From contig VGGK01000006.1 of NCBI GenBank assembly GCA_016868665.1, positions 1 through 64,000 of the forward strand: DNA of 64,000 bases. Reading direction: 5' to 3'. Source of the DNA: Chlorobiota bacterium (lineage in GTDB: Bacteria > Bacteroidota > Chlorobiia > Chlorobiales > Chlorobiaceae). A model generated the notes under the pieces. That model searched no databases and was not told the origin of the DNA. It worked only from the letters and a program-made list of their open reading frames with translations. Shown in pieces: positions 19,107 through 28,853 of the stretch. A program made the translations under genes and the position numbers. Positions within the stretch are counted from its first letter, which is position 1. Each line of letters begins with the position of its first letter.

Positions 19107-19424
19107 ATGTCTGAAAGCACTCTCGGAAACAGCGGGCATTGGCAGGAACTCGAAGAATGGCGAAAAAAAATCGACGATATTGACCGGCAGTTGGCAGCCC
19201 TCCTCTGCGAAAGGCTTCAGTGTGCCCGGAACATCAGCGTTCTCAAAGCAAGAATCGGCGAACAGGTGCTCCAGCCCGAAAGGGAAAAAGAGGTTCTAAG
19301 CAACGTCATCAGTCAGGCAGACTCGGAGCAGAAAATCAGCGCCCTGAAAAGGGTCTACCTCAGCATTCTCGAGGAATCCCGGCTTTTTCAGCACGAACAG
19401 AACTGCGGTCACAAGCACTCCTGA
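19107..19424 (+). CDS. chorismate mutase (AroQ class), stand-alone
   Basis: A 105-residue all-helical protein converting chorismate to prephenate for Phe/Tyr synthesis. The N-terminal helix carries WRKKIDDIDRQLAALLCERL, where the Arg and the IDxID-type acids match AroQ mutases. A second cluster, ARNISVLKARIGEQVLQPEREKEVL, holds the catalytic Lys/Arg and the conserved PEREKEV. I start at the ATG at 19107 because the open frame upstream lies in the 3' end of the preceding gene. No good ribosome-binding site is visible. No fused dehydratase or dehydrogenase domain is present. Confidence 0.85.
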   Translation: MSESTLGNSGHWQELEEWRKKIDDIDRQLAALLCERLQCARNISVLKARIGEQVLQPEREKEVLSNVISQADSEQKISALKRVYLSILEESRLFQHEQNCGHKHS

Positions 19425-19448
19425 CCAGGAAAACCGGCATGTCAAATC

Positions 19449-20462
19449 ATGGCATCATCATCAAGACCATTCGGAAAATTATTAACCACCTTTCTGCTCA
19501 TGGCTTCGGCCGCATTATGCGGGATGCTTTTTATTCCGGGCATCAATACCGCAGATCGGCCGACCGGCATCACTGTTCACAGAGGAATGGGTTTTATGGA
19601 GATTGCCGGCGAAATGCAGCGCAAGGGGGCGATAAGAAACCGATGGCAGACCATCATCGCAGGAAGAGCGATCCCCGGGCTGCACAACATAAAACCCGGT
19701 CGCTACACGGTTCCTCCCGGCATGTCAAATTACCTGCTGCTCCGATACCTGCATACGCATCCGCAGGATGAAGTACGGGTCACCATTCCTGAAGGCCTTG
19801 AGCAGCGCGAAATTGCCCTACTGCTCTCCTCGAAGCTCGACATGGATTCGGCAGGATTCATGGCCGCTGTGCGGGATCCCGCGTTTCTCGGAAAGAACGG
19901 GATAAGCGACAGCAGCGCAGAAGGGTACCTTTTCCCCGGCACTTATAATTTCGCATGGTCGGATACTCCGGAAGAAGCTGCGGGATTTCTTGTAAGGCAG
20001 TTCAAAAAATTCTATTCCGACAGCCTGCAATCCATTGCCGCATCAAAAGGCCTCACAGAAAAAACACTGCTGACGCTGGCTTCGATCGTCGAAGCCGAAA
20101 CGCCTCTCGATGAAGAAAAGCCTGTTGTCGCCAGCGTTTATCTGAACCGTCTGAAAAAAAACATGCGCCTCCAGGCAGATCCGACGGTTCAGTTTGCTCT
20201 CGGCGGAGAAGATCGGCTTCTTTATTACAAGGATCTTGCCGTCGACTCGCCCTATAACACCTACCTCCACCCGGGACTGCCTCCCGGTCCGATTTGCAAT
20301 CCCGGCGCCGCATCGATCAAAGCCGTGCTGAATCCTGCCGAGACCGGCTACATCTACTTCGTCGCGACAGGAAAAGGAGGACACTATTTCGCATCGACAC
20401 TGGCAGAACATGCCGAAAACGTCAGAAAATACCGGCTTGCAAGGAAAAGCACGACAGAATGA
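19449..20462 (+). CDS. mltG: endolytic murein transglycosylase MltG (YceG-like)
   Basis: Membrane-anchored lytic transglycosylase that cleaves nascent glycan strands and sets their length. An N-terminal transmembrane anchor lies at about residues 10-30. A LysM-like subdomain follows (GITVHRGMGFMEIAGEM), then the catalytic domain. The active-site glutamate is in LASIVEAETPLDEEKPV (about residue 218), followed by VYLNRLKKNMRLQADPTVQ and YNTYLHPGLPPGPICNPG, all family hallmarks. 337 residues is normal. It lies 25 bases after the chorismate mutase gene. Confidence 0.93.
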   Translation: MASSSRPFGKLLTTFLLMASAALCGMLFIPGINTADRPTGITVHRGMGFMEIAGEMQRKGAIRNRWQTIIAGRAIPGLHNIKPGRYTVPPGMSNYLLLRYLHTHPQDEVRVTIPEGLEQREIALLLSSKLDMDSAGFMAAVRDPAFLGKNGISDSSAEGYLFPGTYNFAWSDTPEEAAGFLVRQFKKFYSDSLQSIAASKGLTEKTLLTLASIVEAETPLDEEKPVVASVYLNRLKKNMRLQADPTVQFALGGEDRLLYYKDLAVDSPYNTYLHPGLPPGPICNPGAASIKAVLNPAETGYIYFVATGKGGHYFASTLAEHAENVRKYRLARKSTTE

Positions 20463-20564
20463 GCCGGAATCGGCCTTGCGGCATCGTTCCTTTTACAAAA
20501 GAGAAATACATTATATTAAGTACCGAAAGAGATTCATGCATTTTTTAACAAATCATAATCACCA

Positions 20565-21758
20565 ATGCAGAAAAAGACCTTGTCCGACGTTGCCATCCAG
20601 GGTAAGCGGGTATTGATGCGCGTCGATTTCAACGTTCCCCTCGATGCGGAAAAAAACGTTACAGACGACAAACGAATAGTTGAGGCTCTCCCTTCGATCA
20701 GGAAAGTGCTCGAAAACGGCGGACGCCTGATCCTCATGTCGCATCTCGGCAGGCCGAAAGGAAAGCCAAATGCCGAATACTCGCTTGCTCCTGCAGCAGC
20801 AAAGCTTTCCGAGCTTCTTGACTGTCCGGTAACGATGGCAGACGACTGCATCGGAACGGAAGTCATGCAGCAGGTTCTCGCCCTTCAGGACGGCGAAGTG
20901 ATCATGCTCGAAAATCTCAGATTCCATCCGGAAGAGGAAGCCAACGATCCTGACTTCGCACGCGAGCTCGCTTCGCTGGGCGAGATTTATGTGAACGACG
21001 CCTTCGGCACCGCCCACAGAGCCCATGCGTCAACGGAAGGTATCACAAGGTACATGCAGACCGCCGTTGCCGGATACCTGATAGAAAAAGAGCTGAAATA
21101 TCTCGGAAAAGCCCTCCAGGAACCCGAAAGACCCTTCGTGGCGATCCTTGGCGGATCGAAAATCTCAGGAAAAATAGATGTTCTTGAAAATCTTTTCAAT
21201 AAAGTTGATACCGTTCTTGTAGGCGGCGCGATGGTTTTCACCTTTTTCAAGGCACAGGGGCTGGCGATCGGCAACTCCCTCGTTGAAGACAACAAACTCG
21301 AACTGGCCCTGAATCTCATAGAACAGGCAAAACAGAAAAACATCAGATTGCTGCTCCCTGTCGATGTCATCGCAGCAGATGAAATCGCCGCGGATGCCGA
21401 ATGCCGTGCAGTCTCTATTGATACTATTCCGGAGGGCATGATCGGAGTGGATATCGGTCCTGAAACAGCCTCGATCTATCGCCGTGAAATTCTGGGAGCA
21501 AGAACCGTGCTCTGGAACGGACCGATGGGGGTATTCGAAATCGACCGCTTTGCCGAAGGAACCATCGCCATTGCAGAAGCCATGGCCGAAGCGACCGCTT
21601 CAGGCGCAACGACCATCATAGGAGGAGGCGATTCCGCCGCTGCCGTAGCAAAAGCAGGACTTGCAGAGCAGATGACCCATATCTCCACCGGCGGCGGAGC
21701 GAGTCTCGAATTTCTGGAAGGAAAGGAACTTCCCGGAATTGCCGCGCTGAACGACTGA
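20565..21758 (+). CDS. pgk: phosphoglycerate kinase
   Basis: Glycolytic/gluconeogenic kinase interconverting 1,3-bisphosphoglycerate and 3-phosphoglycerate with ADP/ATP. The N-terminal substrate site shows RVDFNVPLD (residues 19-27) and the basic-patch segment MSHLGRPKG (about 60-68). [12 protein letters not shown] is near 190, and the C-terminal nucleotide site has GGGDSAAAV near 350 and [14 protein letters not shown] near 372. 397 residues is standard. In a reductive-TCA autotroph it would run in the gluconeogenic direction. It is a single gene, separated by about 100 bases from mltG. Confidence 0.98.
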   Translation: MQKKTLSDVAIQGKRVLMRVDFNVPLDAEKNVTDDKRIVEALPSIRKVLENGGRLILMSHLGRPKGKPNAEYSLAPAAAKLSELLDCPVTMADDCIGTEVMQQVLALQDGEVIMLENLRFHPEEEANDPDFARELASLGEIYVNDAFGTAHRAHASTEGITRYMQTAVAGYLIEKELKYLGKALQEPERPFVAILGGSKISGKIDVLENLFNKVDTVLVGGAMVFTFFKAQGLAIGNSLVEDNKLELALNLIEQAKQKNIRLLLPVDVIAADEIAADAECRAVSIDTIPEGMIGVDIGPETASIYRREILGARTVLWNGPMGVFEIDRFAEGTIAIAEAMAEATASGATTIIGGGDSAAAVAKAGLAEQMTHISTGGGASLEFLEGKELPGIAALND

Positions 21759-21838
21759 CGGCATAGTGCAGTTAAAGTAAGAAAGCGAAACAAAGAGCAG
21801 AACAAAGCATAAACAGGAGAGCTGAAAGCGACCGCCAC

Positions 21839-22690
21839 ATGAGTTATTATAATCAGCCATACAGCCCCGGGGGGTTCCAGCTCATGCCCCCTGCAATAAA
21901 AACCATACTGATGGCGAATATTGCGATTTTTCTATTGCAGATTCTGATGCAGAACTCGTCGCTCGGCGGTCTGCTCACTGCTGCAGGGGCGCTGTGGCCG
22001 ATTGCATCGAATAATCAGGATGGTCTCTCTTTCCAGATATGGCAGCCGGTCACCTATATGTTCCTCCATGGCGGTTTCGGCCATCTCTTTTTCAATATGT
22101 TCGCATTATGGATTTTCGGTGCCGAACTTGAGAACTACTGGGGGACAAGGCAGTTCACTATCTATTATTTCTTATGTGGTGTCGGGGCCGCTTTCGTTAA
22201 TCTCCTTGCAACCATCGGCGACCCTTATCCGACCGTCGGCGCGTCCGGAGCTGTTTATGGAGTGCTTATCGCTTTCGGCATGATGTTTCCCGAGAGGTAT
22301 ATCTTCCTGTATTTCCTGTTTCCTGTCAAGGCAAAATATTTTGTTGCAGGATATGCCTTCATCGAATTCATGTCGGGCCTGGGCAGCAGAACGATGGGAA
22401 GCGGCAGCAACATCGCTCACTTTGCCCATCTTGGAGGCATGGTTATCGGGTTCCTGTACATCACGCTCCGAAGAAAGGGCTGGACATTCCCGAAATGGCC
22501 GAAAAGGTCGCTCTCGAACGGAGAACGCTCTGAAAGGAAGCAGGCTTCGATCCGCCGCATCGATGAAGGCGATGCCGCATCAGTATCTGAAACAGAGATC
22601 GACGCCATTCTCGACAAAATATCGAAGAACGGCTATGAATCGCTTACCGGAGAGGAAAGGCGGAAACTCCTGAAAGCAGGTGGAAAGTGA
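21839..22690 (+). CDS. rhomboid family intramembrane serine protease
   Basis: Polytopic membrane protease. Six hydrophobic segments lie between residues 18 and 205. The nucleophile motif GASGAVYG is near residue 132 in TM4 and the partner histidine is in [10 protein letters not shown] near 197 in TM6, so the catalytic Ser-His dyad is intact. [19 protein letters not shown] gives the conserved His/Asn loop of TM2. A soluble C-terminal tail of about 70 charged residues follows; similar tails occur in bacterial rhomboids with a DUF6576-like end. Substrate unknown. The next gene starts five bases downstream, so they are probably co-transcribed. Confidence 0.93.
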   Translation: MSYYNQPYSPGGFQLMPPAIKTILMANIAIFLLQILMQNSSLGGLLTAAGALWPIASNNQDGLSFQIWQPVTYMFLHGGFGHLFFNMFALWIFGAELENYWGTRQFTIYYFLCGVGAAFVNLLATIGDPYPTVGASGAVYGVLIAFGMMFPERYIFLYFLFPVKAKYFVAGYAFIEFMSGLGSRTMGSGSNIAHFAHLGGMVIGFLYITLRRKGWTFPKWPKRSLSNGERSERKQASIRRIDEGDAASVSETEIDAILDKISKNGYESLTGEERRKLLKAGGK

Positions 22691-22694
22691 TATC

Positions 22695-23150
22695 ATGAAG
22701 GAAAAGAACCATCTTTTCGCTTCAGCCGGAAAAAAAGCTGCCAGCCTGCTGAAGGATCCGGAAAAAACGAAAAAGCTGCTTGATGCGGCTTTGAGGCGTT
22801 CTTCATCCACAGGACACTCGTCGCCTGTTTTTTCGCTCGGCGAAAAATTGCAGGCAGCAGTCCGCATGATACGCGCCTATATCCAGAAAGAGTATACCGA
22901 CATCCCGTGGCAGACCATCATCGCCATGACCTCGGCTCTGATCTATTTCGTCTGGCCGCTGGACGCAATTGCGGATTTCATACCCCTTCTTGGTTTTGCC
23001 GACGATGCAGCCATCCTGTCGGCCGTGCTTGCCTCCATCAATCATGATCTCGACCGTTTTCTTTCGTGGGAAAAAAAACGACGCTCAGACGCGGAAACCA
23101 TCCCCTGCGAAGAGATCGATTCCGAACGGATCGACAACTCCGGTCACTGA
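22695..23150 (+). CDS. DUF1232 (YkvA-like) membrane protein
   Basis: A 151-residue protein whose middle holds the DUF1232 signature: IPWQTIIAMTSALIYFVWPLDAIADF style hydrophobic stretch followed by PLLGFADDAAILSAVL. This family is of unknown function and membrane associated; many members are thought to lie at the inner membrane. The flanks are charged and basic at the N-terminus. I start at the ATG at 22695, five bases after the rhomboid stop. The 3' end overlaps the convergent methyltransferase gene by seven bases. Confidence 0.8.
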   Translation: MKEKNHLFASAGKKAASLLKDPEKTKKLLDAALRRSSSTGHSSPVFSLGEKLQAAVRMIRAYIQKEYTDIPWQTIIAMTSALIYFVWPLDAIADFIPLLGFADDAAILSAVLASINHDLDRFLSWEKKRRSDAETIPCEEIDSERIDNSGH

Positions 23151-24580
23151 GCGATACGTTCGAAACAGGCGACGCTTTCGACGTGAACTGTGTGCGGGAA
23201 CATGTCGACCGGCTGAACCGAAACGAGCCTGTACCCGTTCCGGCATATCTCCCGGCCGTCGCGGGCAAGATTCGAAGGGTTGCAGCTCACATATACGATT
23301 CGCCTTGCTCCGAGTCTGATCATCGTTTCCAGCGCTTTGGGATGCATGCCGGCTCTGGGTGGATCGGTTACGATTACTCCAGGAGCCTCGTATTGAGAGA
23401 GCCGTTGCAGCAGTGCCTGAAAATCCTTGAGGTCGGCCTGGAAAAAGTCAGCGTTAGCAATACCGTTCATCGACGCATTCATGGCTGCATCCCTGAGTGA
23501 GCTTTCAACCACTTCTATGCCGACAGCCTGTCGGCAATGCCTGGCCAGATAGAGCGTTATGGTTCCGGTACCGCAGTAGAGGTCGTAGACGGTATCGTCA
23601 TCGCGCAAGCCCGCAACCTTTATGATTTCATCGTAGAGCACCTCTGCCTGTCTGGTGTTTGTCTGGAAAAAAGAATTCGCAGATACCCGGAAATCAAGCG
23701 ATCCCAGGCTTTCAGTTAATGAACCGCTGCCCTGAATCGTATACTCATAGTCGCCAGTCGCTACAGTATTTTTTTTAGCCGTGACATTGTTCACCACCGT
23801 CAGTCGCTCTTCGGGAAGAGCCTCTGCAAGAAAATCCGCATATTGTTTCATGAGTTTCGCATCATACCACGACGTGACAATGTTGACCATGATTTCTCCG
23901 CTATGCATGCTCGATCGCAGCATGAGATTTCGCAAGTACCCTTCGTGAGCCTTTACCGCATAGGGAGCAAGATGATGCTCCAAAGCGAACAGACGGGTAA
24001 GACGAAGCAGGTCGTTCATACGATCGGTCGCAAGATAGCAGTAATCGATATCCAGCACTTTCTCGAAGTTGCCGGGCGCATGAAACCCGAGAGCGAAATC
24101 CTTGGGTCTGTCCAGTTGCTCAAGCGGGAGTTCTTCCGGTAGAAGATAGCGGATGCTGGAACAGGAAAATTCAACCTTGTTACGGTAATGAACGGGCGAA
24201 TGTGCCGGCACTACCAGCTCTACAGGAGGATCGACGAACCCGCCGATATGCTCGAGATCGTCAGCGACCTTTTTCTTTTTGTAGCGAAGCTGCGCCTCGT
24301 AGGTTACATGCATCAGCTTGCAGCCGCCGCAGACTCCGAAATATCCGCATTTCGGTTCCACCCTGTCAGGAGAGCCCTCGACAACCTGAAGCGCCTGCGC
24401 GTCGATAAACCGCTGTTTCACCCTCCTGACCAGCACCCGAACGCGGTCGCCCGGAGCCAGCATGCCGCTTACCATGACGCCCATGCCATTGTCAAGCCGA
24501 CCGAAACAACGGTCTTTATCGGCAAAATCGGTGATCGTCAGCTCGAAGATATCGCCTTTTTTCAGGATTGCGCTTTCCAT
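23144..24580 (-). CDS. 23S rRNA (uracil-5-)-methyltransferase, RlmD/RumA family with 4Fe-4S site
   Basis: SAM-dependent RNA m5U methyltransferase. An N-terminal TRAM (OB-fold) domain occupies about residues 1-65. Next is an iron-sulfur cysteine set (CGYFGVCGGCKLMH near 78-91 plus a later Cys). The catalytic domain has VYDLYCGTGTITLYLA near 335 (SAM loop), VTDPPRAGMHPKAL near 405, and the nucleophile in YVSCNPSNLARD near 438. 478 residues is in range. The exact uridine modified (U747, U1939 or both) is not certain. It ends convergently with the DUF1232 gene. Confidence 0.92.
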   Translation of the reverse strand: MESAILKKGDIFELTITDFADKDRCFGRLDNGMGVMVSGMLAPGDRVRVLVRRVKQRFIDAQALQVVEGSPDRVEPKCGYFGVCGGCKLMHVTYEAQLRYKKKKVADDLEHIGGFVDPPVELVVPAHSPVHYRNKVEFSCSSIRYLLPEELPLEQLDRPKDFALGFHAPGNFEKVLDIDYCYLATDRMNDLLRLTRLFALEHHLAPYAVKAHEGYLRNLMLRSSMHSGEIMVNIVTSWYDAKLMKQYADFLAEALPEERLTVVNNVTAKKNTVATGDYEYTIQGSGSLTESLGSLDFRVSANSFFQTNTRQAEVLYDEIIKVAGLRDDDTVYDLYCGTGTITLYLARHCRQAVGIEVVESSLRDAAMNASMNGIANADFFQADLKDFQALLQRLSQYEAPGVIVTDPPRAGMHPKALETMIRLGARRIVYVSCNPSNLARDGREICRNGYRLVSVQPVDMFPHTVHVESVACFERIAQ

Positions 24581-24592
24581 ACGCTGTACTTT

Positions 24593-25516
24593 TCATGTTT
24601 CAAGTCCTGCAGCAAGCAGGGCTGCTCCTAATACACCGGCACTGTCACCAAACCGGGGTTTCAGCAGCGGCACCATTAACTTTTTGCTGAACAGACCGCC
24701 TTCGATAATGCCTCGGGTCTTTTCAGAATAGAGCGTATCGATATTTCCGACGCCTCCGCCGATGATGCAGCAGTGAGGATCGAGAATATTGAGTACGGCT
24801 GAAAGGGCAGCGCCGAAATACACGGTCAGGCGCCGGATTGTCGCTTCCGCTGCAGTGTCCTCAGAAACCAGGGCGGCGATCTCCCTCAGAGATTTTGAAA
24901 AACCCGTCAGTGACCGGTAATATCCTTCAAGCGCCGGGCCCGAAATAACCGTCTCTACACATCCTCTTTTACCGCAGTAACAAGGCTCGCCGTCCGGAAT
25001 GAGAACATTATGGCCCCACTCTCCCGCAATACCGTGAGCTCCTGTAAGCACCCTGCCGCCCGAAACGATACCGCCTCCCACGCCGGTACCGATAATCATG
25101 CCGAATGCAGTCCGTCCGTCTCCTTCACGCATGACATCCCTTCCCGCGCCCAGCAGCGACTCGGCAAGAACAAAACAGTTCGCATCGTTGGCAATAACCG
25201 TTTCCCTCCTCAGAAGATACTCCAGATCGCCTTTCAGATCGCGACCGTTAAGGCAACGCGTATTGGAATTGCTCATGCTGCATGAAGCCTCCTCGTATCT
25301 TCCGGGAGTACCTATTCCGATACGCGGCGGCAAAGGACATCCCGTCTCTTCCGAAAGCCCTTCAAGCAATCCGACGATCCTTCGGAGAATACGTTCATAA
25401 CCGGAATCAGCTGCGGTGGGAATCCTTCTGCGAATCAGCTGTCTCATATTGCTGTCGGTTATGACCGCCTCGATCTTCGTTCCCCCTAGATCTACCCCCC
25501 AGTACCGTTCGTTCAT
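24593..25516 (-). CDS. ROK family sugar kinase (glucokinase-like)
   Basis: Cytoplasmic sugar kinase of the ROK family. The N-terminal phosphate loop is GVDLGGTKIEA (residues 7-17), IIGTGVGGGIVSGG is near 140, and the ROK zinc motif is CYCGKRGCVETV near 180, with an upstream His (WGHN) as the extra ligand. GGGVGNIDTL closes the adenosine site. I start at the ATG at 25516, which overlaps the PAP2 gene stop as ATGA; the longer frame runs back through that gene. 307 residues. It may phosphorylate glucose, fructose, ManNAc or GlcNAc; the sugar cannot be told from sequence. Confidence 0.85.
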   Translation of the reverse strand: MNERYWGVDLGGTKIEAVITDSNMRQLIRRRIPTAADSGYERILRRIVGLLEGLSEETGCPLPPRIGIGTPGRYEEASCSMSNSNTRCLNGRDLKGDLEYLLRRETVIANDANCFVLAESLLGAGRDVMREGDGRTAFGMIIGTGVGGGIVSGGRVLTGAHGIAGEWGHNVLIPDGEPCYCGKRGCVETVISGPALEGYYRSLTGFSKSLREIAALVSEDTAAEATIRRLTVYFGAALSAVLNILDPHCCIIGGGVGNIDTLYSEKTRGIIEGGLFSKKLMVPLLKPRFGDSAGVLGAALLAAGLET

Positions 25517-26112
25517 GTATCGGAAAATCCTTTCCTTTTCAGCAAAGGCTGCAGAACGTTCTTGAACGCCCAGGAAAACAGAAGATAGGCCAGCAGGCCG
25601 CTGAAACAACCGATGGCGAAGCCTGCGAGCACATCACCGGGATAATGAACACCGACATATATCCTTGAATATCCTACAAGAAAAGCGTAGCAGGCCATCA
25701 GAAAAACCATTATCCTCTCGACCCGCTCCCCGCGACCGAACACTATCCAGAAGACAGAAGCGACTGCCGCCGAATTCGCCGCATGTGAGGAAGCGAACGA
25801 ATAAGAACGCGACTGGTCGATCAGCAAACGGCATCCATCGATAACAAAGCAGGGACGGATTCGCTGAACCAGCGGTTTGAGAATGCCGGATGCCGTGTAA
25901 TCGGCAATGCCGACGGCAAGCAGCCCTATGGCAATAACGGCGAAGCCGCTGTGCCCTTTTCTGATAAAAATAAAGAGCGCAGCGAGCAGAAACAGATGTG
26001 ATGAAAGCTTGAACATGGTAAGAAATACCATGAGGTCATCGAGAGCAGGATGTACCATATATGAGTTAACCCACAGGAAAACCCGGGCATCAATCTCTCC
26101 GACCATATCCAT
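25513..26112 (-). CDS. PAP2 superfamily membrane phosphatase
   Basis: Integral-membrane lipid phosphatase (type-2 phosphatidic acid phosphatase fold). The three catalytic motifs are present: KPLVQRIRP (KX6RP, around residue 80), FASSHAANSA (usually PSGH; here SSH), and SRIYVGVHYPGD (SRX5HX3D, near 148). Six hydrophobic segments are visible. The context, between yidC and a sugar kinase and close to cell-wall genes, makes undecaprenyl-pyrophosphate or another isoprenoid/lipid phosphate a reasonable substrate, but that is inference. It starts six bases after yidC ends. Confidence 0.88.
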   Translation of the reverse strand: MDMVGEIDARVFLWVNSYMVHPALDDLMVFLTMFKLSSHLFLLAALFIFIRKGHSGFAVIAIGLLAVGIADYTASGILKPLVQRIRPCFVIDGCRLLIDQSRSYSFASSHAANSAAVASVFWIVFGRGERVERIMVFLMACYAFLVGYSRIYVGVHYPGDVLAGFAIGCFSGLLAYLLFSWAFKNVLQPLLKRKGFSDT

Positions 26113-26118
26113 ACGCGG

Positions 26119-27864
26119 TCACTTCTTGGACCGGCCCTTCTGTTTTTTCGGAGCAGCAGCGGCAATAGCGGCGTCAAGCGCGGCTTTCGGCACATCATCG
26201 GCGGACGTCGTGGAATTGATGTAGAACTGCTGGGCAACGCTGAATACATTGAACATCAGGTAATATAGACCCAGACCCGCCGGAAGATTATTGAAAAACA
26301 GCAGCATCATGACCGGAAATACGTAGAGCAGTACCTTCATCTGCTCGTTGGTCTGGGCTGTCGGCGTGATTTTCTGCTGGATGAATACCGTTATACCCAT
26401 AAGGATCGGAAAAACCGCAATATGATCACCATAGACAGGTATGCTGAATCCGAAATCAAGAATCGAATCCGGCACAGAAAGATCTTTTGCCCAGAGGAAA
26501 CCATGATGACGAAGTTCGATCGATGAACGGAACACATAGAACATCGCAAATAGCAGCGGCATCTGAAGTAATACCGGAAGACAGCCTCCCAGAGGATTGA
26601 CGCCTGCTTCCTTGTATATCCTGCCCAGTTCGCTCTGCAGCTTGGCCGGATTATCCTTGTACTTTTCCTGAAGGTCCTTGAGCGCCGGCTGCAAAGCCGC
26701 CATCTTTTTCATTGACTTCGTTGACGCCATGGTGAGCGGATAGGTGACCAGTTTGATCAGCAGGGCGAAAATGATAATGATAACGCCGTAATTGCTGATA
26801 AAGCCGTTCATCCAGGTAAAGACAGGAAGAATGATGAACTCGGCAAAAGGCCTGGTCAGCCAATCCCAGCCGAAATCCATGATTTTTTCGAGATCGGCGT
26901 CGAGCTTCTTTACGGTATTGTAATCGAGAGGACCAATGTAGAGACTGTAACGGTTCTCGGTTACGTTATCCGACGAAGGCACCGGCATTTTCAGTGAGGC
27001 AAGGTACTCCTCGAAATGACCCCCCTGGCGTTTGCCCTCAAGATAAATTCCTGCCGTTTTGCTTTCGGGTATCAGGGCCGCAGTGAAATATTTGTTCCGC
27101 ACTGCAACCCACCCGGCTTCGCCCGACTGCTCTTCGCGATAGGTCTCGTTATCCTTGGATGCATCGATCTTCACCAGACTTCCGCCGAGATACCCCCCGG
27201 CAAGTGCATTGTGCGATTCATCCTCGCGATTTTTTTCGGAGTATGTCAGTCCTCCGTCCCATTGCAGCTGATACTCGTTTCCGGCAAGCGCATTGTTGAA
27301 TCCGGTAAGTTTGACGTCGTAATCGATCTTATAGCTGTTCCCGGAAAAACGGTAGATAATCTCGATAGCCTGGGATTGACCGATGTCGAGCCTGTAGCGC
27401 ACCGAAGAACTCTCCGCTCCTTTGAGATTGATCTTCGAGCCGCTGGCGATCGGCTTGAAATAGAGATCTCTCGTATCGATTTTCTTTCCGTCATTACTCA
27501 GAAAAAGCAGGGAAAGCGCACCTTTCCGAGCATTGCTGACAAGATCGAACGGCTGAAGTTTTCCGTCAAGATGTTTTTTAAGTACTACAGAGCTGATCGT
27601 AGCGCCTTTCGATGAGAGCGTGATTTTCATAAGATCGTTCTCAACGGTCATCACCTCAGCCTCTCCGGCAGACGCATCCGCAAAAACCCCGAAAGCGTCC
27701 GAAGGCTTTTCGGGTGCAGGCGCGCCTGGTGATTCCTGTTCCGTATTCTGACTCTTCCTGCCATTTTCGGCAAGAGGTGCTTTCGTTTCCGGCGACATGA
27801 ACTGCAGCCAGACAATCATGATCAAAGCTATCAGCGCAAGACCTGTCACTGAATTTCTATCCAT
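26119..27864 (-). CDS. yidC: membrane protein insertase YidC
   Basis: Oxa1/YidC/Alb3 insertase that places proteins into the inner membrane alone or with SecYEG. There is an N-terminal membrane helix (residues 6-24), a large periplasmic beta-sandwich domain (about 80-345), and a C-terminal core of five helices. The core has the hydrophilic-groove region ([19 protein letters not shown] near 400) and [20 protein letters not shown] near 442. A basic tail, KKQKGRSKK, could contact the ribosome. 581 residues is the Gram-negative length. Its start overlaps the yidD stop (TAATG), and rnpA-rpmH lie just upstream, the usual origin-proximal order. Confidence 0.97.
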   Translation of the reverse strand: MDRNSVTGLALIALIMIVWLQFMSPETKAPLAENGRKSQNTEQESPGAPAPEKPSDAFGVFADASAGEAEVMTVENDLMKITLSSKGATISSVVLKKHLDGKLQPFDLVSNARKGALSLLFLSNDGKKIDTRDLYFKPIASGSKINLKGAESSSVRYRLDIGQSQAIEIIYRFSGNSYKIDYDVKLTGFNNALAGNEYQLQWDGGLTYSEKNREDESHNALAGGYLGGSLVKIDASKDNETYREEQSGEAGWVAVRNKYFTAALIPESKTAGIYLEGKRQGGHFEEYLASLKMPVPSSDNVTENRYSLYIGPLDYNTVKKLDADLEKIMDFGWDWLTRPFAEFIILPVFTWMNGFISNYGVIIIIFALLIKLVTYPLTMASTKSMKKMAALQPALKDLQEKYKDNPAKLQSELGRIYKEAGVNPLGGCLPVLLQMPLLFAMFYVFRSSIELRHHGFLWAKDLSVPDSILDFGFSIPVYGDHIAVFPILMGITVFIQQKITPTAQTNEQMKVLLYVFPVMMLLFFNNLPAGLGLYYLMFNVFSVAQQFYINSTTSADDVPKAALDAAIAAAAPKKQKGRSKK

Positions 27865-28157
27865 TATCGCCTTCTCTTTAAGTTGTCCAGTGTTCTACCG
27901 GATTTCAACGGCACCGGGTCATAACCGCCTTTTGAAAAAGGATTGCAGCGAAGCACTCGCCAGATCGTAAGCCACGATGCGTAAAAAAAATTGTGCTCTT
28001 CATACGCATCAAGCGCATACTGCGAACAGGTGGGATAGTATCTGCAGGACGGACCGAGCAATGGGGACAAAAATGCGCGATAAAACCTGATCAGGGCAAC
28101 AGGCAACAGATTAACAATCTCACCAGGCGACATGCTTTTCACAATTTGCTTCTTCAT
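27864..28157 (-). CDS. yidD: membrane protein insertion efficiency factor YidD
   Basis: Small protein associated with YidC-dependent insertion. The core [30 protein letters not shown] is easily recognised in pieces ([19 protein letters not shown]), followed by [15 protein letters not shown], all DUF37/YidD hallmarks. The start is uncertain: in-frame ATGs exist at 28196, 28157 and 28133. I chose the middle one (97 residues) as closest to family length with a basic N-terminus; none has a convincing ribosome-binding site. It sits between rnpA and yidC and overlaps yidC as TAATG. Confidence 0.9.
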   Translation of the reverse strand: MKKQIVKSMSPGEIVNLLPVALIRFYRAFLSPLLGPSCRYYPTCSQYALDAYEEHNFFYASWLTIWRVLRCNPFSKGGYDPVPLKSGRTLDNLKRRR

Positions 28158-28214
28158 TCGTAACGAAAACAGTCTCCGCGAACCGACAGCTTGCATCGAG
28201 CCCGCAATATGCTT

Positions 28215-28628
28215 TCAACTGTTTATGATAGTAAACAATAATCTGCTTATTTCCCTTCGTAAAACATCCAGGGTGGGCAAGTCGCGCCCGGATCCGCTGT
28301 AGACGATGGCAATACAGAGCGTTTCAGAAAAACGAATTTCGCAACCTGTCGTCCGCTTTTCGGTCAGCATGTACTTTTCGAGCCGGTACGCCTCTTTGAG
28401 AAGCCGCCTGATCATGTTTCGCGAAACCGCATCTCTGACCTTTTTTCTGCCAACGGCAAAAAGAACGGCCGCAGGCGCTCTCCTGTGCAGGGCACCTGTT
28501 TTAAGATTCGCGTAAACAATTGTAACATGCTCGCCATTCAGTTTTTTCCTGCTTCTGAAAAGAGCCGCAATAAACTGTTCTTTCCTCAGTATTTCATGCT
28601 TGCGCAGCGAATTGACGGCCACAATCAA
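28215..28628 (-). CDS. rnpA: ribonuclease P protein component
   Basis: Basic protein that assists the RNase P ribozyme in maturing tRNA 5' ends. The RNR motif region reads VSRNMIRRLLKEAYR near residues 68-82, preceded by VGRKKVRDA. The N-terminus, LRKHEILRKEQFIAALFRSRKK, resembles the usual L-x-x-x-x-x-F start. 137 residues is slightly long. It is downstream of rpmH, as in nearly all bacteria. Confidence 0.92.
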   Translation of the reverse strand: MIVAVNSLRKHEILRKEQFIAALFRSRKKLNGEHVTIVYANLKTGALHRRAPAAVLFAVGRKKVRDAVSRNMIRRLLKEAYRLEKYMLTEKRTTGCEIRFSETLCIAIVYSGSGRDLPTLDVLRREISRLLFTIINS

Positions 28629-28691
28629 TCTGAAGGTAAAAAACAGACGCCTTTATGAGCTATCTTCGTCAGTTGGCCCCGCATGACGAAC

Positions 28692-28853
28692 TTATCTGGA
28701 GGCAGTACCCATTTCGCTGCTGACCGTCAGGCGATGCCGCCCTTTTGCCCTTCTTGAAGCGAGCACTTTCCGTCCGTTCTTGGTGGACATTCTCAGTCTG
28801 AACCCGTGCTTGTTTCTTCTTTTTCTATTACTTGGCTGAAATGTTCTTTTCAT
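28692..28853 (-). CDS. rpmH: 50S ribosomal protein L34
   Basis: A 53-residue, strongly basic ribosomal protein. Translating the minus strand from the ATG at 28853 gives [18 protein letters not shown] at the N-terminus, [19 protein letters not shown] in the middle, and a short tail ending GTASR before TAA at 28692. The first 44 residues are textbook L34; the C-terminal extension of about nine residues is slightly longer than E. coli L34. It is the first gene to the left of the candidate origin and starts the rpmH-rnpA-yidD-yidC run. Confidence 0.96.
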   Translation of the reverse strand: MKRTFQPSNRKRRNKHGFRLRMSTKNGRKVLASRRAKGRHRLTVSSEMGTASR